Positions 11,501 through 23,100 of a stretch of 64,000 nucleotides of DNA are shown one piece after another (within the stretch, counting starts at the first letter, position 1; each line of letters begins with the position of its first letter). The position numbers and the translations under genes are program-made. The notes under the pieces were generated by a model. The model made no database searches. It was not told the origin of the DNA and worked only from the letters and a program-made list of their open reading frames with translations. This stretch comes from Volvox africanus (lineage: Eukaryota > Chlorophyta > Chlorophyceae > Chlamydomonadales > Volvocaceae), in the NCBI GenBank assembly GCA_030268105.1, contig BSDZ01000045.1, forward strand, positions 124,001 through 188,000, given 5' to 3'.

Positions 11501-12209
11501 GGCGTACCTTGTTCCAAGCGAAGGGGTTGCTCCGAAGCTCCACCTCCACTCCGCGGCTTCCAGGTTTGTGGATGAGGCTGTACGTGAAGGGTCCATGCTC
11601 GTACACGAAGCCGTCGAATGAGCTGCAGCCGGGTCCCCCGTTCAGCCACAGCACCTGGAGGGCAACCAGGACCAAACACCGTGCATGTGCAATGCAGAAC
11701 ACGGGGTTTGTATATTGGGCTTATATATGCAGTACACACACACACACACACACACATACACACACACACATATATATATGTGTGTGTGTGTACTGCATAT
11801 ATAACAAGAAATACGACAAACCAACAAACAGGATAATCATGTAATCCGTATTATATATAAAGTAACGAGTCCAAGGTAAGACACAAAATACTCAATCTCG
11901 GTGCCCAAGGGTCCCCCCGGGGGGGTGAGGTCGAGGCGCTGCGAACGGAGGATGAGGTGGGAATCTGACACGCTATGGGTTTAGTGATCTCCCCTCTAGG
12001 AGCTCCGAAACTCGCGTTCTCACACGCAGTACGACCACCGCCACCACCATTACTGTAGCGAAAAGCTTTGTAATTGCGCCGTACGGTGCAGCCGTATTGG
12101 GCCTTACGCGCCGCACTTACCACAGGGTCGTTGACGGGGTCCCGCTCGCTCTCAACAAAATAATAGAAGAGGCGGCGGCCGCGGTTGGCATCCACGGTGA
12201 TGTAGCCGC
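5540..12209 (-). CDS. Serine carboxypeptidase (peptidase family S10), multi-exon, ends unresolved
   Basis: Likely a secreted or vacuolar protease that removes C-terminal residues. Ten phase-compatible exons were placed on the minus strand: 12209-12121, 11654-11508, 11020-10987, 10641-10504, 10190-10099, 9770-9620, 9237-8790, 6471-6311, 6084-5954 and 5650-5540, about 500 codons. Family hallmarks appear in order: [17 protein letters not shown] (oxyanion hole), [11 protein letters not shown], the nucleophile motif GESYAG (Ser), [19 protein letters not shown] (Asp) and GAGHMVPE (His). All three catalytic residues are present, so it should be active. Exon 9237-8790 carries an Ala- and Gly/Ser-rich insertion unusual for the family. 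Signal-peptide exon(s) upstream of 12209 and the last exon below 5540 were not resolved; a possible acceptor lies near 5424. Introns are repeat-rich, the largest being 6472-8789. Confidence 0.9.
5868..5946. repeat. ACAGATAC/ACAGACAT satellite in carboxypeptidase intron
   Basis: Interspersed ACAGATAC and ACAGACAT units lie just downstream, on the minus strand, of the exon 6084-5954 donor. The unit is related to the CAGATA microsatellite at 873-1001. Confidence 0.8.
6472..8789 (-). other. Long carboxypeptidase intron, about 2.3 kb
   Basis: Bounded by the GTAGGCG donor of exon 9237-8790 and the CACACCAG acceptor of exon 6471-6311, with matching phase. It holds the 6636-6762 tandem array, C-rich tracts and a triple GACCGTT repeat near 8408-8428. 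No nested gene was recognised on either strand. Confidence 0.6.
6636..6762. repeat. Intronic tandem repeat, units about 43-55 bp
   Basis: Four occurrences of GTACGACAC at about 6640, 6695, 6717 and 6743 are separated by variants of GACCCAGTCCTTAAACRAAGC. The array lies wholly within the intron between carboxypeptidase exons 9237-8790 and 6471-6311. Confidence 0.7.
9505..9530. repeat. Perfect A/T palindrome AGGGT(n)A(n)ACCCT
   Basis: A run of T followed directly by a run of A, flanked by AGGG and CCCT, forms a perfect short inverted repeat. It lies in the intron between carboxypeptidase exons 9770-9620 and 9237-8790. Confidence 0.7.
11722..11803. repeat. Cruciform-prone (AC)n/(GT)n inverted repeat in an intron
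   Basis: ATATATGCAGTAC followed by (AC)n, then TATATATA, then (TG)n and GTACTGCATATAT, makes an about 80-bp nearly perfect palindrome built from dinucleotide repeats. It lies in the carboxypeptidase intron between exons 12209-12121 and 11654-11508. Confidence 0.85.
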
Positions 12210-13465
12210 CTGGGGAACACAGCAATGGCGGAGGGGGGAGACGAATGGGAGGAGGGGAGACGAACATCGAAACTCTGGTAATGATCGCTGAGGAGGGGAG
12301 GAGGGGAAGGTAATAAACAGCAAATAATCTCCAAGCTTTATTATTCAAGTTCTTAACATAAAAAATTACGGGACTAGGGAGGAGGAGCGGAGGAGGAGGA
12401 TAATATGAACGCAATGTGCAATAGGTGGACTGATTATGCAACCGCGATCCCCTACATGGAGGCTGCCAGCTTGTGAGGTATACTATTGGGTTGGAGGCCG
12501 AACCCCAGGAGGGGGGCGGTGCTGGAGTGTGGGTCAGGGTAGTGCTGAGTGTTGGCGTCCGCTGTCCAGGTAGGCGAAGCGGAGGGAAAGGAATAAAGGA
12601 AAGACGAGGAGTAGCTTGGCAGGAGAGAGAGCACGGGAAAGAGAGACGGAGAGAGGTCGGCGGGAAGCTTGGATGGCTGGATGCGGAACGCAGCGATATG
12701 ATGTTGACGTGGTGATCGTGCGCACTGCTGGAAGGCTAGTACCTGCCGGCTTTCGGCCTTTCGGCCTCGCAAAGCGTTTTCGCCGCCCTCCGTCCAATTG
12801 ACAAATACTTCCTTACAAATTATTGAATTACTTCTTGGAATTTACCAGCTGGCTTTTAGGTGGAAGGCGTGCAGTTCCGTTTAAGCTCAGAGCTCACCCA
12901 GGCTTACCGAAGTGGTTTGAAGGAAGAGCGTTCTGGAATCCTGGCAGAAAAACGATTCTATCTGCGGCCGCTTCCGGCGTTAGGCCGTTGTGCCTCGACT
13001 TTGCCCCGACCTCGGCCTTCTCAACTGAGCGGGTAACGAACCTCGCCGCTAGGGACCCAGAGGCCAGTAGAAAGATGGCCAGTATGATTTTTGAGAAAAT
13101 TTTGGCCATCCTTCTTTGCAAATGGTCTGCCCCGGATTGGAACCGAGTCTAAAGAAAGTCTGATGACTTTATCCGCTTTCTTCAACGGTCTGGCGTCGGA
13201 GCTGATTCGTACAAATGACTTTCCATCCACACTCAATGAAGACAAAATGTACAACCTTTATGTATGTTTATCACCTTATGAAAACAGCTCAATATTCTTT
13301 ATACGAGTTCACTGCAGTTTTTGCAGTTTCCAAATACAAGTCTTAATCATATTCAGCGTCGGACAGCTTCACAGACGTTATGGGTTTTCGGCTTTCAAAT
13401 ACAATACGGTCATTATAATAAGGATCGATCTTTTGTAGGATAAGGCAAAGACAAGCTGTGCCACA
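12210..13465. other. Divergent intergenic region between carboxypeptidase and bZIP genes
   Basis: This 1.25 kb separates two divergently transcribed genes and should hold both promoters, plus the missing signal-peptide exon of the carboxypeptidase. Minus-strand frames at 12452-12797 are Arg/Ser/Pro-rich and could not be joined to exon 12209 in phase. A TTCTGGAA core near 12931-12938 resembles a heat-shock element. No clear TATA box was identified. Confidence 0.4.
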
Positions 13466-16400
13466 ATGATTGGGGAGCAAGCTGCAAAGGACCCCATCGG
13501 TAACAACCGCCGGCGTATTCATCATCGCAAATCCGCAAGTGATACGCTCGCCTTTGCGGCGAGCGCGTTTTTCAATGAGCTTCCATCGCCGATGCCCCAA
13601 CCTTTTGCGGTTGCCTCCATGGCTGGACCCGCACCCAATCGGTCAACCGAAGATGGCGGTGTTGAAAGACCTCCTTATTACACCTTTCGGACGGGTTTTA
13701 GCCCCTCGGATATCCTTGAAGTGCTCAAAGACATGGATGAGGAGGAGCTCGAGTTTGACGTAGATAATCTGTGTGTGGACGATCTCGATGTGGAGGGCGA
13801 GGAGGATGTGGCGGTGCGCGATGTGGGGGATGCCGATCCGGATGCGGACGCGGACGTAGACTTAGACGCGGACGTCCCGGGTTTTCCGAGTCACACAGTT
13901 GCAACGGCCGAAGTCGAAGCCACGTTAGGGCTGGCAGCAGCAGCAGCACCAGCCGGGCCCGCAACAGCTGTTTTGGGAGCTGCGATTGAAGCAATGGAGC
14001 AGCACCAGCCGCTGCTGTCTCGTCAGCCGCGACAGCAAGAACCGCAGCAGGACCCGCAGCTCTGCTGCTCCGCCCCTGACACCCGGCTGGGTTCCAGCCC
14101 CTGCGGAGGCGGTGGTGGCAGTGGTTACGTCAGCGGCGGTAGCAACGGGCGTAGGAGGCCAAGCGGCACCTCTACAGGGGTTTCAGGGGCCCCTTCGGCG
14201 GCTCCAGGTGTCGGGGCTGCCAGGTCCAGTCGCCACATGCGGCACCCAAGCGACCCCTCGGTACGTCAACAGCTCCATCATGGAGCTTGTTGAGATGTGC
14301 GATACATGCATGTATAAGAAGGAGAATAAGGAGGAAGAAAGAAGTAATACCGCGAGGGCGGGGCGCTTTTCGTTTTATCAGGCGCTCAACTATTGTGTTA
14401 CGTAGTTCCACTGCGTTGTACGGAAAGTAGTACACTTGCCGGTCCTCGTCGCCCCTTCTTCACCCGGCGCTGGCTCCCTTACGTTGTCGCTGATTGGGAT
14501 TCCACGAGCTCCCTCCCTTCCACTTCGCTTTGGAGACCCCATCCCGGGTACTTGTCAAACCACAAACCTCGACCATTGGATGGATCTCATTTGTCAGTTT
14601 CCCAAACCCCCAACTCTCCCAACTCTCCCAACTCCCCCAACGCCAGGCCTGGGCGGCCGCGCCGCTGCTGGTGGACAAGCCCCTGAGTGAGTTTGCCGGC
14701 CAAACCCGCGCCAACGCCCTGGACCCCTCCCAGCTGGACCCCAAGCGAGCCAAACGCATCATCGCCAACCGCCAGTCCGCCCACCGCTCGAGAATGAAGA
14801 AGCTGCAGGTCATCAACGACCTGGAGCAGCAGGTGACGGCGGCACGATCCGCAACAGATACCTCTCGCCAGCAGGTGGCGGCGGCGGCGGACCGGCGGCG
14901 GGAGCTCCTGCTGGCGGCGCTGGAGGCGCACTTCCGGCTTGAGGGGCTCCGCCGGGAGGTGGGGACGGCGAGGGCGGTGCAGGTCGCACTGGTTTCGGAG
15001 CTGCAGAGCTTGGGCACCGTCACAGCGCAGGGGGAGCGCGTTAGTCAGGAGCATCACGCCCATGCTCACGCCCAGGTGCAGGGACACAGGCATGGCAACC
15101 AGTTGACGATGACAGCGCCAGGGGCGGCTGCAGTGACGGCGGTGGCAGAGCCCTGGGGACGTAGTAGTGTTAGTGGTGGTCATGCGAGTGGCGTTGATGC
15201 GGCGGAGGCGGCCATGGTGGATGGGGATGTGCTGGTTGTTGAGGACTGCGGGCTCCCGGCAGCTGTTGGCACTGGAGATGTCTGCACACCATCACTACCT
15301 GAAGCAATACAGCCGGCGGGATCGGGGCGCCAGTTGGGGGTGTCAGCTGCTGGCACACTGGCTTCTACGGCGACTACGTTGTCCACGGCGGTCGTGGGGG
15401 CCAGCGTTGCCGGCACAGCTGTCGTTCCTGACGTACTATTTAGCGATGGCAATGCGCCGCCGCCGTCTCCTGCTTCAGCCGGACCGCATTTGGCCAGCGT
15501 GGCGCAGCAGCCGCCTTCATCCACAGGGCGCTCCGAAACCGCTGTCACTTCCGCTCCCAGGCTGGTGCCCGGTCTGGCTACCACGTGTGGCGCTGGTGCA
15601 CTTACACGTCGACCTGAATCCTCACTGCCGCAGACAAGGGACGTGAATGTGTGCACTGGCAATCCAGGCAGCACCATAGCACCAGGGTGTAGTGCAGCCG
15701 GAGGCGAAGGCGGAGGTGGAGGCGGAGGTACTCACCTGCTGATTGGAACGGGCATTTGCACCGGCGTGAAAAAGGAACTGCAGGAACAGCAGCAGCAGCA
15801 GCAGCAGCGGCATCTTGCTGCTACAGCTGTGGTGGCAGCACCGGGGCTACAGCCACTGATACCGGGAGGGTATTTTCGCGGTGCACATCCTCACCCATCG
15901 AATGGCATGGCCACGCTGCCCTCCGCCTCACGACCTGCTCATGCGGCCGCCGCCGCCGCCACCGGGACCAGTAACGCCGCCGACGCCCCCGCGGTCAGCA
16001 GCACAGGCGTAATGCAAGTCCTTCCCCACCTGCCTACGGGTCTGTCCACTGGCCCGAGTGTGAGCGCATCCTTTGCCATGGCTTTCACATCGCCGCCAAA
16101 CTCGGCGGTCCAGCCGCCCATGCCTGTGCCCCTACCCTACGGCGCCGCAGCTGTGGATGCGCCTCCCCCTAGCCATCTCCTTTTCGAGCCCCCCCAGGTG
16201 CCGCTACTGCTGCAGGGAGGCCCACAGGGTTTCCTCCACCATCCACCCCCGCCACCTCACGGGGCCCGAGTGCCCTCCCGGCCCATTCACCGCAGACACT
16301 TTTCTGCCGGCTGCGCAATCGAGCTGTCTGGCCGCCCGCCAGTGCATGTATGCAGGGGCGGCGAGCCAAGCTGTGCTGGAGAGGTCCTGCTCAGTACGGC

Positions 16401-17004
16401 ACCATCATTCGCCCCGGTGGCATCGTTACCCTCAGCGGCACCGTTCCCTGTCGTCGTACCTGCATGTCATAGCAGGACTCGCTCCACCACCACCCTCACC
16501 GCCGCCGCCTCCTCCATCATTACTTCCATCAATCCCGCCCACAAGACCACCCCCACCATCCCCATCTCCACTTCCGCCAGTGCTATCGCTGCAGACACGG
16601 ACGTGGTCTCTGGGGGGGACACCGACGCAGCTGATGCCCTGCAGTTGAGGATGCGCTTGTCCGCTTCCTCTTCTCACGGGCCGGCGCTACCCGTCTTTGC
16701 TGCACCAGCCTCGGGGGCGGGACCGGGGCCCTGCTACCGCCCCCGCAGTAGCAACGCGGGGCTCGTTGGGGCTTATGAGGTACCGACAACATTGGCGCCG
16801 ACGGCCGTTGCGGACGGGAGTGGGAGTGGGAGTGGGATGGAGATTGAGGGTCGGGGGCAGGGGGGACCTGGGTCGCCGATGGCGCTGGATCAGATGGGGC
16901 CGGATAGCCTGATGCCGGATCTGCCGAGCGTGGAGGACTTCTTGCTAAAGGAGGCGGAGGGCACTGGGGTGGGGTCAACGGAAGCAGAGGGCGGCATGGC
17001 GTAA
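13466..17004 (+). CDS. bZIP transcription factor, group I (VIP1/RSG)-like, ~1050 aa
   Basis: Predicted nuclear DNA-binding protein. Two exons fit in phase: 13466-14260 (donor GTACGT) and 14647-17004 (acceptor CGCCAG, stop TAA), giving 1050 codons. The N-terminus has a Ser/His/Arg patch and FFNELPSP, reminiscent of plant group I bZIPs. An Asp/Glu-rich acidic stretch follows (about residues 90-140). The bZIP starts at LDPKRAKR (about 295), with the invariant Asn near 306, Arg eight residues on (N-x7-R) and Leu ten after that. The heptads are poor: Ala and Ser occupy several Leu positions, so dimerisation may be weak or specialised. The remaining ~700 residues are Ala/Gly/Pro/Ser/Gln-rich and probably disordered, with a polyGln run near 15786-15810. 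The family is certain; the start codon and subgroup are less so. Confidence 0.88.
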
Positions 17005-17149
17005 GGGATGTGTGGGGTGGCAGCAGTGAAGTAAAAGCATTTGGGAGCGTGGATGGGGGGATGGATTGGAGGTGTCTTTCCATGCGTAGGAATGGTGGCT
17101 GGCTTTGCTTGCAATTTGCGTGAAAAGCATATGTATGAATATACTTTAC

Positions 17150-17223
17150 ATGCAGATAGATAATTAAAGAGATAGTTAGATAGATAATTAGCCAGATAGA
17201 TAGATAAAGAGATAGATAGATAG
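17150..17223. repeat. (GATA)n-type microsatellite
   Basis: Interrupted AGATAGATAG tetranucleotide array in the presumed bZIP 3' UTR. Confidence 0.85.
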
Positions 17224-17910
17224 ACGGTACAGCAAGTCTGGAATTTTGGAATTTTGGAAAACCAGGAAATGACGTGGGGCTTAGAGCGACGCCGACTGAT
17301 TTACAGAAGTCTCTTCTCCTGCTATGATGACGATCATGATGATGATCACACACACCGGGTGGGGGGAGTGCGGTCTTGCGAGGCAGCGCTGGATAGGAAG
17401 GCAGGAGTATGTGGCTGGAGGGCCGCATGAGCCGGCCGGTGAACGAGCCGCATCAACAAACACGAGAGGTTATTAGGATAGCAGGGGATAGTGGTTAGAG
17501 GATAGGATGTGATATGAGGATGTGATAGATTTTCCTTAATTCTTAGAATTGCTAGATGAACTATGAACTTGGGGTCTGTTGGGGAAATCGTGCACTGATA
17601 CCATATTCAATTGAGAAGCGGGGACGCAGAATAAGATGGTTTGGCAGAAAGAACAGGAGTCTTAGTGACGTATCTGCCAACCAACGTTTCTGTCCTTTCT
17701 GCCAAATCGAAGGCCAAATGAATAAACACAATCGATGCATTGTTTTGGTTTTGCTTGGCTCAATTGATTTTGGAGAGAATGTACATGGCGCGCTCTTGTA
17801 AATGCAGTGAAGGGCCGTTTGATAACATGGTTTGAGGGTCGCCATCATGTTTACTACTTGAATCCCGTACAGGCTGACGTGTAATCCATGTTAGCGTGTA
17901 TGGAGTAGTT

Positions 17911-17959
17911 GTCTCACGGGTCAGGCAGTATATGGAAAATATACTGCCAAGAGTGAGAC
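17911..17959. repeat. Short hairpin, 49 nt
   Basis: GTCTCAC and GTGAGAC form the outer stem, and GGCAGTATAT with ATATACTGCC the inner stem, around a short GGAAA-containing loop. It could be the core of a small MITE or a structured RNA element; neither can be decided here. Confidence 0.6.
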
Positions 17960-18582
17960 AGGGTACGACGCTCTGTGCTGCTGGACGAGCGGAGCGAGGA
18001 GTGAGTGAGTGAGGGCCGAAGGCCCGAACGAACGATTAGAGTGCATCTCACTCTCACTTATTACACATCTCACACCGGTTGATATGCGATATATTTGCAT
18101 CGAACATCGCCAGGGTACTGAGGTGCCTGCCGCCAGTGGAATAAGTGTTTATGTGTCTATGTATTAAGTCACATTCGGTCCCACCTACCGATAGCAGGTG
18201 AGGGCGGACTGACATCACAGGGTGGAGATAGTAAAGGAGGACCGAGAATGTTCCCCACCAGCCCACGTAATCCAGCTGGTAAGATAGAAACCCAGGTCAA
18301 GGGAATTAATAAATCGGTAAACTACTGGCCGGACGGTACCGGTCCAGTCAGGTCAGGTCCCCCCTTCCTTGTCGGGGCCCCGAGTACCAACAGGGAGATT
18401 TATCACTGACTACGCAGCAGGGCCCACCGGGGGCAAGACTTGAGTTCCTGGTTACGGCGAAGGGGCCCAAACGGAATTGTGACTTTACCAGCTCCCTTTA
18501 CCTTCGGGCCCCTGGACCTGGACCTGGACCTTCAAACCCTGCCAAAAACAAGGGGCTTGGGCTTTCTGGCAGGAAGCTGGCT

Positions 18583-18912
18583 AAACCTCAGCGGAGGTCA
18601 TATTCCTGCCTGCCATTAGGTCGTAGTGTTGGCCGGGGCAATTTAAGAGGGCCAGGCCCTCTTAAGGGTCACTTCTTATAGGCGGCGGTATGGCGTGTGA
18701 GAGCTCAGGTTACTGGAAACGTGGCAGTGGGTGTCGCCCGCCCGCACCCACCAGCCAGATCTCACTTGTAACGATGCCACCAACATGTACCTCACATAGC
18801 CCACATAAGAGCAAGCTCGTCACCCGTCAGCGGGCGGGTTCTGGTGGGGGCAGTCCAGGGGTGGAGGGACACATTCACACACCTCACATTCAGGTGTTCA
18901 GGACTTCGGCGG
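18583..18912 (+). repeat. Left arm of a large inverted repeat, about 330 bp
   Basis: Starts at AAACCTCAGCGGAGG and matches 19575-19250 in reverse complement. Long parts are base-identical (for example 18683-18905), with small mismatches near 18640-18670 and at the inner end. The 72-residue frame shared by both arms follows from the repetition and is not evidence of a gene. Confidence 0.9.
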
Positions 18913-19249
18913 TTAGCAAACTATGTGTGCAGTGACCGATGACCATGAACATGGCCATTTCGTGATTGCTCCGTACACCACGACCTTCCCGTACACGCTG
19001 CTTTCGTCATCATGCAAAACGGCAATCACAGTGGCAATAAGCAGACTGCAATCATTATCTTTATCTGATGCTTTTAACGATGAGGCGAATCTCGAGTCAT
19101 ACATCACTTAGGCGATTGAATTTTATTTCTTTCGCGAATCCAAATTTGCTGTAACAGAGATATTTAGACGTCCCATCAGACTCGACATGCACTCTGCGCC
19201 TGCCCCTATCATGCCCTCAGCCAGCCATAGCCAGCTCCCTGCCAGGAGT

Positions 19250-19575
19250 CCGCCAAAGTCCTGAACACCTGAATGTGAGGTGTGTGAATGTGTCCCTCCA
19301 CCCCTGGACTGCCCCCACCAGAACCCGCCCGCTGACGGGTGACGAGCTTGCTCTTATGTGGGCTATGTGAGGTACATGTTGGTGGCATCGTTACAAGTGA
19401 GATCTGGCTGGTGGGTGCGGGCGGGCGACACCCACTGCCACGTTTCCAGTAACCTGAGCTCTCACACGCCATACCGCCGCCTATAAGAAGTGACCTTTTT
19501 TCCTGGCCCTCTTTAACTGCCCCAGTCAACACTACGACCTAATGGCAGGCAGGAATATGACCTCCGCTGAGGTTT
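19250..19575 (-). repeat. Right arm of the large inverted repeat
   Basis: Reverse-complement partner of 18583-18912, separated by a spacer of about 337 bp with no recognisable gene. Total unit about 990 bp. No convincing target-site duplication flanks it. It lies about 550 bp downstream of the ARPC2 stop codon, and a minus-strand TGTAA motif lies inside the arm near 19390-19394. Confidence 0.9.
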
Positions 19576-20127
19576 CTTTCATCATGCCACATCCTTGTGC
19601 CCTTAAGCGAGATCTGCGTTCCTTGGGCCTCACCGCCAAATCCCTGGGCCCTACTGCTCCTGCCCCCTTCCACAGTTCCGAAAAGGAACTCCTCCCTCCT
19701 CCCGACAAGCCCTGACCTCCACCTCCCTAACACCGCCCACCCCCCACAAGCCCTTTTCAAAGAACCTCCTCCGTTCCTCCTCTGCCCCCGCCTCGCGTCT
19801 AAGCCTCCTATGTACTGGTACTGCACCCGCCCTATCGCACTGCACCCGCTGCACCCCGTACTGCTAACACACAAGCGGCAACAGTGCCCTTCACCATAGC
19901 CAAACTATAGCAGAGTTAACTGGGACAGATGCCAGACCATATGACCGCATGTTGGCACATGTCATGCATCCAGATCCAGAACCCTTTATGGACTGTTGTT
20001 CGTGTCTTAGGGCACTTCGTGTAGGTACGTGCTGAACCTCACTCCTTTGTGTGTCACCTCCCTCCTCCGTATCACCTCAAGCCAAACTGCCCAAGTAGCC
20101 GCAGTCCGGGGCTCCACCCAAGCAACG
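19576..20127. other. Probable ARPC2 3' UTR
   Basis: C-rich on the plus strand between the inverted repeat and the ARPC2 stop. Frames on both strands (for example 19597-19899) lack family motifs. Confidence 0.4.
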
Positions 20128-23100
20128 TCAGGCAGACATGGACGCGGCAGCCGCCGCTGCGGCCGCGGCGCTGCCTTCCCCCTCCTGGAGCAACTCGATC
20201 ATCGACATCACTCGCCGGCGCATGCGGACATGCATCATGGTCTACGTGCAGGCAGGCAGGCAGCGGGCCGCAGCGCAGTACCCCGGCGTGGCATGAGGCA
20301 GAGAGGTATCGGGAAGGGCCGGGCGTCACGACCACCAGGGGTTACTGACCTATCTAGGCATCATATTGATTGATTGATTGCGGCGTCAGCGGATGCAGTG
20401 CCGGTCATCACTTTTTCCAATGGTCATCATATTGGTGAGAGAGTGAGAACTCCAACACCTCCCCCCTTTGTGGGACTCACTCGGGTTCGCTGCCAGTCCG
20501 AGATACAGGCTCGGCTGCCTATCGAGCCGACGAGCAGTAATCGATGCAGTAATTACATTACTGCTATTAATAATAGTAGTAATTAATAATAGTAATCAAT
20601 AATATTATTAGTTAATAGTATTAAATAATAGCAGGTTTTTTATTCACAGCAGTTGCAAATTGAAATAACGATTCGACAATAATTCCCGAAATGGCTGTGA
20701 CTAGTGCGTTCACTAAATTACCTTGGCAGCTTTGACGTGGTATGCCACGAAATGGTGCAAGGTGGCCATGGACCAGACCACCGCCTCCATCTGCGGCCCC
20801 GAGACGTGGCGCTTGGTGAAGGTGAGGGTGAGGTAGCCCCCCTTGCAGCTGGAGGAGCCCAGCACTCCAGACAGGTCCACACCTGAGGATTAGGTACGGA
20901 CAAGTGAGGGCAGAATTGGAAGAAGAAGGAGAAGGAGAAGGAGAAGGAGAAGGAGAAGGAGAAAGTGAGTGAGTGCCACGGACCCACTACTCTCATCCAT
21001 CCAGGTGAAGACGTAACACGACCAGGACTTCTGAACCAGTGGACGTGATGAGTGGTGCAGAGAAATGTCAACCATCTGTCCACCAACGCATATTGCCTCT
21101 TTGGCCCGGTCCCCAACCCCGTCCTCACCCGCCAGCTCCCTCGGCAGCTCCCGCGCCGAGTAGCTGCACGTGGGAGCGCGACCCAGGGCGGGACCTCGCC
21201 GCGCCTCCACGAACTCCTGCGGGGCGCCGGGGCCGAAACCCACGTGTCAGACAGAGGTCCCACAAGACCAAATTAGGACTCTAATTAGCTAAATTCCAAT
21301 TTAAAGCCTAACCTGGCTTTGGGTTAGTGGCTGCTTAATGAAGGGGTCCACCTGAAGGACAGTCCTTTGAAGCATGGCATATTGAAAAGAGCTCTCCCCT
21401 TTTGTGAAGTGAAGGAAAGGGCCACCAAGAAACCCAACATGACCTGAAGGAGGTCGTGGTGGTGGTGGTATTCACAGCACGTGACCCATATGGGACTTGC
21501 GGAAACGGCAAACAGCACAGATGTGTGACTATGTGACTATGTGGGTGTGTGGAAGTGTTTCAGCCCGGCCGCCTGTGTTGTGTTTTTGTCCGGGCTGCGG
21601 CAAAGTAGCCATAGCTAACTACTAACAGCAGATTTGTAAAATATTTCTACAGCTCTTAGTGAGCAATGCGCCGTGTGTGTTTTGTATGTGGTTTTCGTGA
21701 CCCTGTCAGTAGACATGTTGCTCTGCCCCGATTTCCCTCCCCCTCCCCCTTGTCCCTTTCCCCCTTCTGCCCTTCCCCCTCCCAATCTCTCTTCCACCAC
21801 CTGCAAGAAGGCCACTCCGATGGCGCAGTCCTGACGGCTTCTGAAACTCAGCGGAAACGTAATTGCCACACTCTCCCCGGCGGGCCTGACCACGTAGACC
21901 TGCAGCCGAGTAACCGTTTCGCAGTCTTGCTTTTACTCTTTGCAATTCTCCTACGTAAAGATCCCCTTCCCTCCCCTCCCCTCCCTAGGGGCATATCATA
22001 TCATAAGTAACATTGTGGCAAACCTCTGCATGATCTCTAAAGCCTCGTTCATGCGGCGACTGTCCTCGGTTGCACGTACCTGGCCCGGTGTGTTGCAACA
22101 CACAATGGGCGGTCCGGTCTGCAAGCTGCCTGCCTCCAGAGCCCTAAAAATCTGCCTGTAGGTCGTTGGGCGGTTAGGCAGTTGGTGGACGGTTTCGAAA
22201 GCCACACCCCACTGGGGTCATTGTTACTTCATGAGCCCCTCACTCACTCACTCACTCACTCCCGCCATTCATCCTCCCGCCCACTCACAATCCGTCTCAC
22301 AACACACGAACAAACGAACATCAGACATCCTCGGGCTCCATTTCTCTTACTCGGGCTCTGCTTCCTCGGTTCGGCTCAAACGATCAGACGTCCACCCTCG
22401 GATCCCAAAGAGCACACACAGAGATACACATACACACACGCGCGCTCGCACGTACACCCGTACATCTACATGTACACCCTCAAAACATACCTGTACCCCA
22501 GTCCAGGTCTCGTCCATTCGTCCTCCCCACCCCCATCCCCACTACTCTACACGGACCTGAGTGGGTGCCCCGCGAGCAGCAGCCTCAGCGAAGCCAAGCT
22601 CCGAGACCAGCCCTCCTGCTGCGGAGCGCTCAGTCGGGCCAGTAACGGCAGGTCCACATCCAGAGCCAGCTGGTAGGGCGGGTCGGGTGCCAGCTCCGAT
22701 ACCACCGCCACGCCGCGAAAGGCCACCGATACCGCCTCGATTACTTCGGGGCCAAGCACCTGGGGCGGAGTGGAGCAATGAATAAGTTAATGTTCAGGAG
22801 TTAACAGATCGTTGAGGCTGGTGGTGCTTTGTAAAACTACCGTTATACTGCTAGCAAGGAGATGGAAGGACGGAACGAGCAAGTAAGGAAGGTTGGAGGA
22901 GCCTTACCCCACCTGCTGCTGGAACTGCCCTGACAGTTGCGGCAGGGCGAACAGCAGCCGCAGTGTGCCCCCCCGGCCCCCTGCCACCAGGAGGTACTCG
23001 CAGCCGCCAAATTCGGGGGCATGTTCCTCGATGTTCTGTCGGGCCCAGGACACGGTGACACGTGAATGTTAAGTGTTCAATTTGTCACAGCTATCAAATA

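Larger units (their letters stand above)
17005..18582. other. Downstream of bZIP: 3' UTR candidate and repeats
   Basis: Holds a GATA/TAGA microsatellite (about 17150-17223), a TGTAA motif at 17797-17801 that could be the bZIP polyadenylation signal if the 3' UTR is ~800 nt, a hairpin (17911-17959) and a GAGCGGAGCGAGG-type motif near 17986-18000. No coding exon recognised. Confidence 0.45.

Noticed and set aside
12452..12797. Carboxypeptidase signal-peptide exon on the minus strand
   Set aside because: A PLLGFGLQPNSIPHKLAAS stretch looks vaguely right, but the available donor leaves the wrong phase for exon 12209-12121.
16583..17428. 281-residue minus-strand frame opposite the bZIP exon
   Set aside because: Ser/Pro/His-rich shadow of a GC-rich plus-strand exon, with no motif.
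18690..18935. A duplicated small protein gene (identical 72 residues in both arms)
   Set aside because: The two frames are identical because they lie in inverted-repeat arms. They have no splice or homology support, and diverge at once outside the arms.
19597..19899. 100-residue Pro/Leu-rich plus-strand frame
   Set aside because: Low-complexity C-rich sequence opposite the presumed ARPC2 3' UTR, with no family similarity.
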